43,197 bases of DNA from Bradyrhizobiaceae bacterium (GTDB lineage: Bacteria; Pseudomonadota; Alphaproteobacteria; Rhizobiales; Xanthobacteraceae). The translations under genes and the position numbers were made by a program. Of this stretch, positions 36,974-43,197 are shown piece by piece. Positions within the stretch are counted from its first letter, which is position 1, and every line of letters begins with the position of its first letter. The notes beneath the pieces were generated by a model that ran no database searches, had not been told where the DNA came from, and was given only the letters and a program-made list of their open reading frames with translations. The DNA is taken from positions 1-43,197 of the forward strand of contig PQAH01000010.1 in the NCBI GenBank assembly GCA_003105195.1, read 5' to 3'.

Positions 36974-38266
36974 ATGACGGCTCCGCTGAAATCGGTCGAG
37001 GGATCGGGCGACATCGCCGCCGCGATGACGGCCTTGGGCCGCCGCGCCAAGGCGGCCGCGCGCGCGATCGCGTTGTGCCCCGCCGCCCGCAAGGACGCGG
37101 CCCTCGCCGCCATGGCGACGGCGGTGCGCGCGGCGGGGGCCGAGATCCTCGCGGCCAATGCCGAGGACGTCGCCGAGGCCCGCAGCGGCGGCGCCACCGC
37201 GGCCTTCATCGACCGCCTCGCCCTCGACGCGAAGCGTATCGCCGCCATGGCCGACGGCATCGACGTGGTGCGTGCCCTCGACGACCCGGTCGGCCGCGTG
37301 ACCGAGGCCTGGACCCGGCCGAACGGCCTGCGGATCGAGCGCGTGCGCGTGCCGCTCGGCGTCGTCGGCGTGATCTACGAGAGCCGCCCGAACGTCACCG
37401 CCGATGCGGGCGCGCTGTGCCTGAAGGCCGGCAATGCCGTGATCCTGCGCGGCGGCTCCGAGAGCTTCCGCTCGACCCGCGCGATTCACGCGGCGCTGGC
37501 GCGCGGCCTCGTGGCCGCCGGCCTGCCCGAGGATGCGATCGCCCTGGTGCCGACGCGCGACCGCGCCGCGGTCGGGCTGATGCTCCAGGGGCTCGACGGC
37601 GCGGTCGACGTGATCGTGCCGCGCGGCGGCAAGGGCCTGGTCGCGCGCGTGCAGAGCGAGGCGCGCGTGCCGGTCTTCGCCCACCTCGACGGCAATTGCC
37701 ACGTCTATGTGGACGGCGCCGCCGACCTCGCCATGGCGAAGGCCGTGGTGCTCAACGCCAAGATGCGCCGGACCGGCGTCTGCGGCGCGGCCGAGACGCT
37801 GCTGGTCGATCGCGCCTGCGCGGCGACGCATCTGGCGCCGCTGGTCACCATGCTGCTCGAGGCCGGCTGCGCGGTGCGCGGCGACGCCGAGACCCGCGAG
37901 GTGGACGCGCGCGTTTCGCCCGCGACCGAGGAGGATTGGGCGACCGAGTATCTCGACGCCGTCATCGCGGTGCGCGTGGTGGACGGCGTCGACGCCGCCA
38001 TCGCCCATATCGAGGGCTACGGCTCGCACCACACCGACGCGATCGTCACCGCCGACCCGGCCGCGGCCGAGCGCTTCCTCGCCGAGGTCGACTCGGCGAT
38101 CGTGCTGCACAACGCTTCGACCCAGTTCGCCGACGGCGGCGAGTTCGGCTTCGGCGCCGAGATCGGGATTGCGACCGGCCGGCTGCATGCGCGCGGCCCG
38201 GTGGGCGTGGAGCAGCTCACCACCTTCAAGTATCGCGTGCGCGGCACCGGGCAGACCCGGCCTTGA
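36974..38266 (+). CDS. proA: Gamma-glutamyl phosphate reductase
   Basis: This 430-residue aldehyde-dehydrogenase-fold enzyme catalyses the second step of proline synthesis, NADPH-dependent reduction of glutamyl phosphate. It has [45 protein letters not shown] and the catalytic cysteine in [13 protein letters not shown]. The ATG at 36974 is chosen because the protein then starts at the normal point and AAAGGA lies upstream; an in-frame start at 36806 is rejected. Two small minus-strand genes separate it from proB. Confidence 0.97.
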   Translation: MTAPLKSVEGSGDIAAAMTALGRRAKAAARAIALCPAARKDAALAAMATAVRAAGAEILAANAEDVAEARSGGATAAFIDRLALDAKRIAAMADGIDVVRALDDPVGRVTEAWTRPNGLRIERVRVPLGVVGVIYESRPNVTADAGALCLKAGNAVILRGGSESFRSTRAIHAALARGLVAAGLPEDAIALVPTRDRAAVGLMLQGLDGAVDVIVPRGGKGLVARVQSEARVPVFAHLDGNCHVYVDGAADLAMAKAVVLNAKMRRTGVCGAAETLLVDRACAATHLAPLVTMLLEAGCAVRGDAETREVDARVSPATEEDWATEYLDAVIAVRVVDGVDAAIAHIEGYGSHHTDAIVTADPAAAERFLAEVDSAIVLHNASTQFADGGEFGFGAEIGIATGRLHARGPVGVEQLTTFKYRVRGTGQTRP

Positions 38267-38288
38267 GCCGCGCGTGCGTGCCCGCGCC

Positions 38289-38954
38289 ATGACGCCGAGC
38301 CTCCGGGATCTCCGCCTGCCCGTGTGCCAGCGCGGGCTCAGGATCGGTCTCCTGGGCGGCTCGTTCAATCCGCCGCATGCGGCGCACCGCGCGATCAGCC
38401 TCTTCGCCATGAAGCGGCTCGGCCTCGACCGTGTCTGGTGGCTGGTCACGCCCGGCAATCCGCTCAAGGATCCGCACGTCGTGCCGCCGCTCGCCGAGCG
38501 CATCGCGGCGGCGCGCGCCTGCGCGCGCCATCCGCGCATCGACGTGACCGGCCTCGAGGCCGCGATCGGCACGCGCTACACGGTCGACACGGTCACATGG
38601 CTGTTGCGCCATTGTGCGAGCGTGCGCTTCGTATGGCTGATGGGCGCCGACAATCTCGCGAGCTTTCACCGCTGGAGGCAGTGGCGCGAGATCGCGGCGC
38701 GCCTGCCGTTCGCGGTGGTGGATCGCGGCGGCACCGGCCCCGACGTCCTCGCCAGCCGCGCCGCGCTGGCGCTGGCGCGGTGGCGGTTGCCCGAGTCCGC
38801 GGCGCCGTCGCTGCCCGGCCGCCGGCCGCCGGCCTGGGTGTTCCTGCGTGGCGTGCGGCTGCCGATCTCCTCCACGGCCCTGCGCGCGCGACTGTCGCAA
38901 AAAGGACGCGGCGGGGCGAAATCGGAACGGCGGGAGGTTGAATCCGTTAACTGA
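38289..38954 (+). CDS. nadD: Nicotinate-nucleotide adenylyltransferase
   Basis: This 221-residue enzyme of NAD synthesis has the nucleotidyltransferase motif [15 protein letters not shown], then [28 protein letters not shown] and the closing [12 protein letters not shown], all diagnostic of NadD. It follows proA by 22 bases. A basic, low-complexity tail of about 15 residues follows the last motif. Confidence 0.96.
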   Translation: MTPSLRDLRLPVCQRGLRIGLLGGSFNPPHAAHRAISLFAMKRLGLDRVWWLVTPGNPLKDPHVVPPLAERIAAARACARHPRIDVTGLEAAIGTRYTVDTVTWLLRHCASVRFVWLMGADNLASFHRWRQWREIAARLPFAVVDRGGTGPDVLASRAALALARWRLPESAAPSLPGRRPPAWVFLRGVRLPISSTALRARLSQKGRGGAKSERREVESVN

Positions 38955-39078
38955 CCGCTCATATGCTGTCTGCAGGCCCCGGACGCGGGTCCGGGGTGAT
39001 TCCAAGCGAAAGGAAGGACCCCTGTCCACATTGTCGTTCTCTCGGGCGGCCCGCAAAGCTCCCGAACCCGTCTCCCGG

Positions 39079-39429
39079 ATGCGTCCCGACGCAGAGGAGA
39101 CCCTTCGCCTCGTCCTCGCCACCCTCGACGACGCCAAGGCCGAGGACACCGTCTCGATCGATCTCACGGGCAAGACCACGCTCGCCGACTCCATGGTGGT
39201 GACCTCCGGCAGGTCGCAGCGCCATGTCGGGGCGATCGCGGATCGCGTGCTCAAGGACCTGGACAAGGCCGGCGTGCCCAATCTCCGGGTCGAGGGCATG
39301 CCGCATTGCGACTGGGTGCTGATCGATGCGGGCGACGTGATCGTGCACGTCTTCCGGCCGGAGGTCCGCACCTTCTACAACATCGAGAAGATGTGGGGCG
39401 CGACCGGACCGGCGCCGCGCACCAGCTAG
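39079..39429 (+). CDS. rsfS: Ribosome silencing factor RsfS
   Basis: The 116-residue version from the ATG at 39079 covers the whole conserved domain: KAEDTVSIDLTGKTTLADSM, TSGRSQRHVGAIADRV, GMPHCDWVLIDAGDVIVHVF and the final FYNIEKMW. It binds L14 and blocks subunit joining in starvation. The frame is open upstream, and a TTG at 39031 or even a CTG at 39022 lies after AAAGGAAGG, so the true protein may be 16 to 19 residues longer. Followed by a dispersed palindrome. Confidence 0.92.
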   Translation: MRPDAEETLRLVLATLDDAKAEDTVSIDLTGKTTLADSMVVTSGRSQRHVGAIADRVLKDLDKAGVPNLRVEGMPHCDWVLIDAGDVIVHVFRPEVRTFYNIEKMWGATGPAPRTS

Positions 39430-39477
39430 CGCATGTCCCGGCGAAGTGGATACCGGTTCGCCGACGAAAACATGCGC
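39429..39477. repeat. 49-bp Rhizobiales-type intergenic palindrome
   Basis: The outer arms GCGCATGT/ACATGCGC and inner arms CGGCGAA/TTCGCCG flank GTGGATACCGG. This structure and core resemble the small palindromes scattered between genes in rhizobial genomes (GCATG arms around a GTGGATACCGG-type centre). It starts at the last base of the rsfS stop. It is the only copy I see in the window. Confidence 0.7.
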
Positions 39478-39504
39478 CGATCGCCGTAAGCGCGAGCAGC
39501 CGGC

Positions 39505-39987
39505 ATGCGGCTGACCGTGGCGGCCGTGGGCCGGCTCAAGCGCGGCGCGGAGCGCGACCTGGTCGCGCGCTACCACGAGCGCGCCGTCAGGGCGGGACGC
39601 GCCATCGGCTTTCGCGCCCTGGACCTGGTCGAGATCGGCGAGAGCCCCGCGCGCGACGCCGCCCGGCGCATGACCGAGGAATCCATCGCCATCGCCAGCG
39701 TGATCCCCGACGGCGCAACCGTGGTGGTGCTCGACGAGCGCGGCGAGAATCTCGACAGCCCCTCCTTCGCGGACCTGCTGCGCCGCTGGCGCGACAACGG
39801 CCGCCCCGCCGCGGCGTTTGTCATCGGCGGACCCGATGGTATCGCGGTAACCCTTCGCCAGCGCGCCGAGCTTCGCCTCGCCTTCGGCGCCGCCACCTGG
39901 CCGCATCAGCTCGTCCGCGTCATGCTGCTCGAGCAGCTCTATCGGGCGGTCACGATCCTGTCGGGGCATCCCTATCACCGGGAATAG
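39505..39987 (+). CDS. rlmH: 23S rRNA (pseudouridine1915-N3)-methyltransferase
   Basis: This 160-residue SPOUT-family methyltransferase starts MRLTVAAVGRLKRGAE and has VVVLDERGENLDS, AFVIGGPDGI and HQLVRVMLLEQLYRAVTILSGHPYHRE, the knot and C-terminal RNA-binding motif of RlmH. The length is the family norm. It lies 75 bases after rsfS, its usual partner, with a dispersed palindrome between. Confidence 0.97.
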   Translation: MRLTVAAVGRLKRGAERDLVARYHERAVRAGRAIGFRALDLVEIGESPARDAARRMTEESIAIASVIPDGATVVVLDERGENLDSPSFADLLRRWRDNGRPAAAFVIGGPDGIAVTLRQRAELRLAFGAATWPHQLVRVMLLEQLYRAVTILSGHPYHRE

Positions 39988-40076
39988 GAATGGCCCGGGG
40001 CGGGAATCGCACGGATGCCGCGCCCGGCGCCGAATGGTTAATGGTTGATCAACGAACTCGGTGCCTAATCGGCGGC

Positions 40077-41411
40077 ATGGCTCTGGTCTTCGACCCTTGG
40101 ATGGACTGGCGCGGCCTGCGCGCAGCCGCACTGGCGGTCGGGCTCGGCCTCACGGCCCCGGCGACCGCCCAGCCGGCCGCTCCCGAGGGCGATACGGCGA
40201 CCGCCGCGGTGCCGCGGGCCGTGCGCGAGAAGGAGCTCGAAACGCTGCGCGTGGAGCAGCAGCGGGCCGCCGACACCGAGGCGAAGCTGCGCGCCGAGCT
40301 CGAGGCGATCGGCGAGGATCGCCGCAAGCTCAACCAGACGCTGATCGACACCGCGACCCGCATCCGTGCGGTCGAAGGCCGCATCGCGGCCGCCGAGAAC
40401 CGGCTCGCCGCCCTCGAGGGCAACGCCCAGGCGGTGCGCACGTCGCTCACCGCACGCCGTGCCACCATCATCGAGGTCCTGGCCGCGCTCCAGCGCATCG
40501 GCCACCGCCCGCCTCCCGCCGTCATGGTGAGCCCCGAGGATGCCCTGCAGTCGGTGCGCACCGCGATCTTGCTCGGCGCCGTGCTGCCCGAGATGCGCGC
40601 CGAAGCCGACGCGCTGGCCGCCGATCTCGGCGCCCTGGTTCGGGTCCGCGACGAAATTTCCGCGGAGCGGCAGGGCCTCGGCCGCGATCTCGCCGCACTC
40701 TCGGACGAGAAGAGCCGCATGACGCTGCTCGTCCAGGAGCGCCAGAAAAGGCAGCTGGATGCCGAGAAGGCGCTGGCCGCCGAACGCAGCCGCGCCGCGG
40801 CGCTGGCGCGTCAGGCCGACGATCTCAAGGATTTGATCGCCCGCATGGAGAGCCAGGTCGCGGTCTCGGCCCGCGCCGCCGCGACCGCCCGTGCGGAAGG
40901 CGAGAAGCCCGCCGGCAACGGGGCGCGGCTCGCGGCCCTGCGCGACCCCGGCCGCCTCGCCCCGGCGATCGCCTTCGCGGCGGCCAAAGGTGCCCTTCCG
41001 CTGCCCGTGAACGGCATCAAGGTGCGGCAATTCGGCGATTCCGACGGGCTCGGCGGCAGCCAGAAGGGATTGACCATCGCGAGCCGTCCCGGCGCCCAGG
41101 TGACGGCTCCGTGCGACGGCTGGGTCGTCTATGCGGGCCCGTTCCGCAGCTATGGCCAACTCTTGATCCTGAATGCCGGCGGCGGATATCATGTGTTACT
41201 GGCGGGCATGGAACGAATATCGGTCGATCTGGGTCAGTTCGTATTGACTGGCGAACCCGTGGCTGTGATGGGGGGCGGGCCGCAGACGGCCGCCGCGGTC
41301 GCGACCGGCTCCAGCCAGCCGGTTCTGTACGTCGAGTTCCGCAAGGACGGCAGCCCCGTCGACCCGAGCCCATGGTGGGCAGCAACCGACAGCGAGAAGG
41401 TTCGCGGATAA
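40077..41411 (+). CDS. EnvC-like murein hydrolase activator
   Basis: This 444-residue exported protein has a signal peptide (hydrophobic LRAAALAVGLGLTAPATAQ), a long coiled coil (about residues 50-290) and a C-terminal LytM domain. The LytM part (KGLTIASRPGAQVTAPCDG, YGQLLILNAGGGYHVLLAGM) lacks the zinc-binding HxxxD and HxH residues of active M23 peptidases. It therefore probably activates amidases during cell division, as EnvC does. Starts at 40041 or 40101 are also possible and no ribosome site decides. Its stop overlaps the ctpA start (TAATG). Confidence 0.9.
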   Translation: MALVFDPWMDWRGLRAAALAVGLGLTAPATAQPAAPEGDTATAAVPRAVREKELETLRVEQQRAADTEAKLRAELEAIGEDRRKLNQTLIDTATRIRAVEGRIAAAENRLAALEGNAQAVRTSLTARRATIIEVLAALQRIGHRPPPAVMVSPEDALQSVRTAILLGAVLPEMRAEADALAADLGALVRVRDEISAERQGLGRDLAALSDEKSRMTLLVQERQKRQLDAEKALAAERSRAAALARQADDLKDLIARMESQVAVSARAAATARAEGEKPAGNGARLAALRDPGRLAPAIAFAAAKGALPLPVNGIKVRQFGDSDGLGGSQKGLTIASRPGAQVTAPCDGWVVYAGPFRSYGQLLILNAGGGYHVLLAGMERISVDLGQFVLTGEPVAVMGGGPQTAAAVATGSSQPVLYVEFRKDGSPVDPSPWWAATDSEKVRG

Positions 41412-42742
41412 TGCGCAAGACTTCGTTGATTCTCCTCGGCGCGGCTGCCGGCACGGCACTCACGCTGTACGCGACCCAGCCGCGTCTGGTGGTGGGTGCG
41501 AGCGCCAAGGCCGCGGTTTCCGACACCTACCGGCAGCTCAACCTGTTCGGGGACGTGTTCGAGCGGGTGCGGTCCGATTACGTCGAGAAGCCCGACGACG
41601 GCAAGCTGGTCGAGCACGCCATCAACGGGATGCTCAACGGGCTCGATCCCCATTCGAGCTACATGGACGGCAAGAGCTTCCGCGACATGCAGATCCAGAC
41701 CCGCGGCGAGTTCGGCGGGCTCGGCATCGAGGTCACGATGGAGGACGGCCTCGTGAAGGTCGTCGCGCCCATCGACGACACCCCGGCCGCCAAGGCGGGC
41801 GTGCTGGCCAACGACATCATCACGCATCTCGACGACGAGCAGGTCCAGGGCCTGACCCTGAACCAGGCGGTCGAGAAGATGCGCGGCCCGGTCAACACCA
41901 AGATCCGCCTCAAGATCATGCGCAAGGGCCAGGACAAGCCGGTCGAGGTGACGATCACCCGCGACATCATCCGGGTCCGCTCGGTTCGCTCGCGCCCCGA
42001 GGGCGACGACGTCGGCTACATCCGCGTCACCCAGTTCAACGAGCAGACCACCGAGGGCCTGAAGAAGGCGATCGCCGATCTCTCGCAGAAGGTGAGCCAG
42101 GACAAGCTGCGCGGCTACATCATCGACCTGCGCAACAATCCGGGCGGCCTGCTCGACCAGGCGATCTCGGTCTCCGACGCCTTCCTCGAGCGCGGCGAGA
42201 TCGTGTCCACCCGCGGCCGCAACGCCGAGGAGACGCAGCGCTTCAACGCCCGCGCTGGCGACCTCACCAAGAACAAGCCGATCATCGTGCTGATCAATGG
42301 TGGCTCGGCTTCCGCGTCCGAGATCGTGGCCGGCGCGCTGCAGGACCACCGCCGCGCCACCGTGCTCGGCACCCGCTCCTTCGGCAAGGGCTCGGTGCAG
42401 ACCATCATCCCGCTCGGCGCCGGCAACGGCGCGCTGCGGCTCACCACCGCGCGCTACTACACGCCGTCGGGCAAGTCGATCCAGGCCAAGGGCATCGTCC
42501 CCGACATCGAGGTGCTGCAGGACGTGCCCGAGGACATGAAGGCCCGCGCCGAGTCCAAGGGCGAGTCGTCGCTGCGCGGCCATCTCAAGGCCGACGGCGA
42601 CGAGCAGAAGGGCTCGCAATCCTACATCCCGCCGGACCAGAAGGACGACAAGGCGCTCCACTACGCGCTCGACCTGCTGCGCGGCGTGAAGACCAACACG
42701 GCCTTCCCGCCGAGCCCGCGCTCCGCCGCGGCTCCCAACTGA
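41411..42742 (+). CDS. ctpA: C-terminal processing peptidase (S41 family)
   Basis: This 443-residue secreted serine protease has an N-terminal signal or anchor (TSLILLGAAAGTALTLYA) and a PDZ domain (about 90-170; GLGIEVTMEDGLVKVVAPI, then PAAKAGVLANDIITHLD). The S41 catalytic core follows, with the serine in INGGSASASEIVAGAL and the lysine in SFGKGSVQT. The C-terminal 70 residues are charged and low in complexity. It is translationally coupled to the EnvC-like gene. It probably trims periplasmic proteins, including cell-wall hydrolases. Confidence 0.96.
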   Translation: MRKTSLILLGAAAGTALTLYATQPRLVVGASAKAAVSDTYRQLNLFGDVFERVRSDYVEKPDDGKLVEHAINGMLNGLDPHSSYMDGKSFRDMQIQTRGEFGGLGIEVTMEDGLVKVVAPIDDTPAAKAGVLANDIITHLDDEQVQGLTLNQAVEKMRGPVNTKIRLKIMRKGQDKPVEVTITRDIIRVRSVRSRPEGDDVGYIRVTQFNEQTTEGLKKAIADLSQKVSQDKLRGYIIDLRNNPGGLLDQAISVSDAFLERGEIVSTRGRNAEETQRFNARAGDLTKNKPIIVLINGGSASASEIVAGALQDHRRATVLGTRSFGKGSVQTIIPLGAGNGALRLTTARYYTPSGKSIQAKGIVPDIEVLQDVPEDMKARAESKGESSLRGHLKADGDEQKGSQSYIPPDQKDDKALHYALDLLRGVKTNTAFPPSPRSAAAPN

Positions 42743-42767
42743 CCGGCAAGACCGTCACGCAAGCGAG

Positions 42768-42792
42768 GGGGCGGCCCGGCGGCCGCCCCTTT
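42768..42792 (+). terminator. Hairpin terminator after ctpA
   Basis: GGGGCGGCC-CGGC-GGCCGCCCC is a perfect 9-bp stem followed by TTT, 26 bases after the ctpA stop. Confidence 0.7.
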
Positions 42793-42927
42793 CGTTTGCG
42801 CCGCCGGCGCCCCGGATCGGCGGCCCGGTACGGTAAACGCTTGATTAAGGGCTCACTGCTAGCCTCGGCGCGATGCGAGCCGCCTCCCCGACGTGCGGCT
42901 CTTCGGGACTGACGAGAGGCCGACGCC

Positions 42928-43197
42928 GTGGCGACGGATGACCTGGACGCGCCGCTCGCGCCGCGCGCGCCCAAGACGCGGTTCAACAAGACGCGGATCA
43001 AGCTGCCGGTCACGCTCCCGCAGCTGATCGCGGGCGTGCTCGTGCTGTGCGTGGCCGTGTTCGCGGCCTGGGCCGTGCTGATGGACGATCCGTTCGGCGG
43101 CGAGCCCATGGTGGTGGTCGCGGCCGACACCCGCTCGGGCGCGGCGCGCAAGGACGGCGAGGCGCCCACGGCGCCGGCCGCGCCCGCGCCGGCCGCA
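42928..43197 (+). CDS. Divergent polysaccharide deacetylase family protein (N-terminal part)
   Basis: This frame is open to the window end (90 codons) and is cut off there. It starts at GTG, has a short acidic then basic cytoplasmic arm, one membrane segment (PQLIAGVLVLCVAVFAAWAVL) and DDPFGGEPMVVVAADT. This is the N-terminal pattern of the divergent polysaccharide deacetylase proteins that follow ctpA in Rhizobiales. The catalytic domain lies beyond the window. The identification rests on position and the N-terminal motif. Confidence 0.8.
   Translation, partial: MATDDLDAPLAPRAPKTRFNKTRIKLPVTLPQLIAGVLVLCVAVFAAWAVLMDDPFGGEPMVVVAADTRSGAARKDGEAPTAPAAPAPAA

Noticed and set aside
40045-40052. TTGATCAA palindrome before the EnvC-like gene as an FNR box
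   Set aside because: The half-sites lack the required central spacer; it is only a short self-complementary sequence.

Overview
The window is high-GC chromosomal DNA (about 70% by eye) from an alphaproteobacterium, very probably of the order Hyphomicrobiales (Rhizobiales). The strongest sign is the right-hand third, which has the order rplU-rpmA-GNAT-EamA-obgE-proB-proA-nadD-rsfS-rlmH-EnvC-like-ctpA-polysaccharide deacetylase typical of that order. Supporting signs are a DUF6894-type small protein and a 49-bp intergenic palindrome of the rhizobial kind after rsfS. I cannot name a genus. I see no integrase, transposase, CRISPR array or phage genes.

Layout. (1) 1-3830: an archaeal-type DNA topoisomerase VI (top6B-top6A) with three small double-glycine-leader peptide genes around it, two downstream on the same strand and one divergent. 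A perfect FNR/FixK-type box sits at good spacing from a -10 for top6B. (2) 3955-10082: an NSS-family sodium symporter converging on a COG2403 GTPase-carbamate kinase pair, then a secreted PIG-L-type deacetylase and a NagX/HGSNAT-like membrane acyltransferase. Two further FNR/FixK-like boxes lie here. (3) 10191-21210: a ten-gene minus-strand block made of a TetR regulator, a Tat-exported binding protein, two permeases and an ATPase of a CUT1-type ABC importer, a three-subunit molybdenum hydroxylase, a 3-hydroxyisobutyrate-dehydrogenase-like reductase and an M20 amidohydrolase. Two matching palindromes mark likely TetR operators. (4) 21322-23307: an alpha/beta hydrolase divergent from an AraC regulator, with two 19-bp direct repeats on a 21-bp period between them. 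(5) tRNA-Ser(CGA). (6) 23809-28806: an amidase and an XRE-cupin regulator divergent from a TRAP transporter. (7) 28811-29872: a ROK-family protein whose motifs are in circularly permuted order. (8) 30147 to the end: the conserved housekeeping block.

How the parts may work together. The ten-gene block looks like one catabolic unit (import, hydroxylation, reduction or oxidation, amide hydrolysis) under a TetR repressor, but the substrate cannot be read from sequence. The amidase/TRAP region looks like a second small uptake-and-hydrolysis module. The left region may share low-oxygen control, because FNR-like boxes precede topoisomerase VI, the carbamate kinase operon and the acyltransferase.

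The two observations I consider most unusual are the topoisomerase VI locus embedded among orphan GG-leader peptides, and the circularly permuted ROK protein. Functions come from motif and family recognition by eye; no database was searched.
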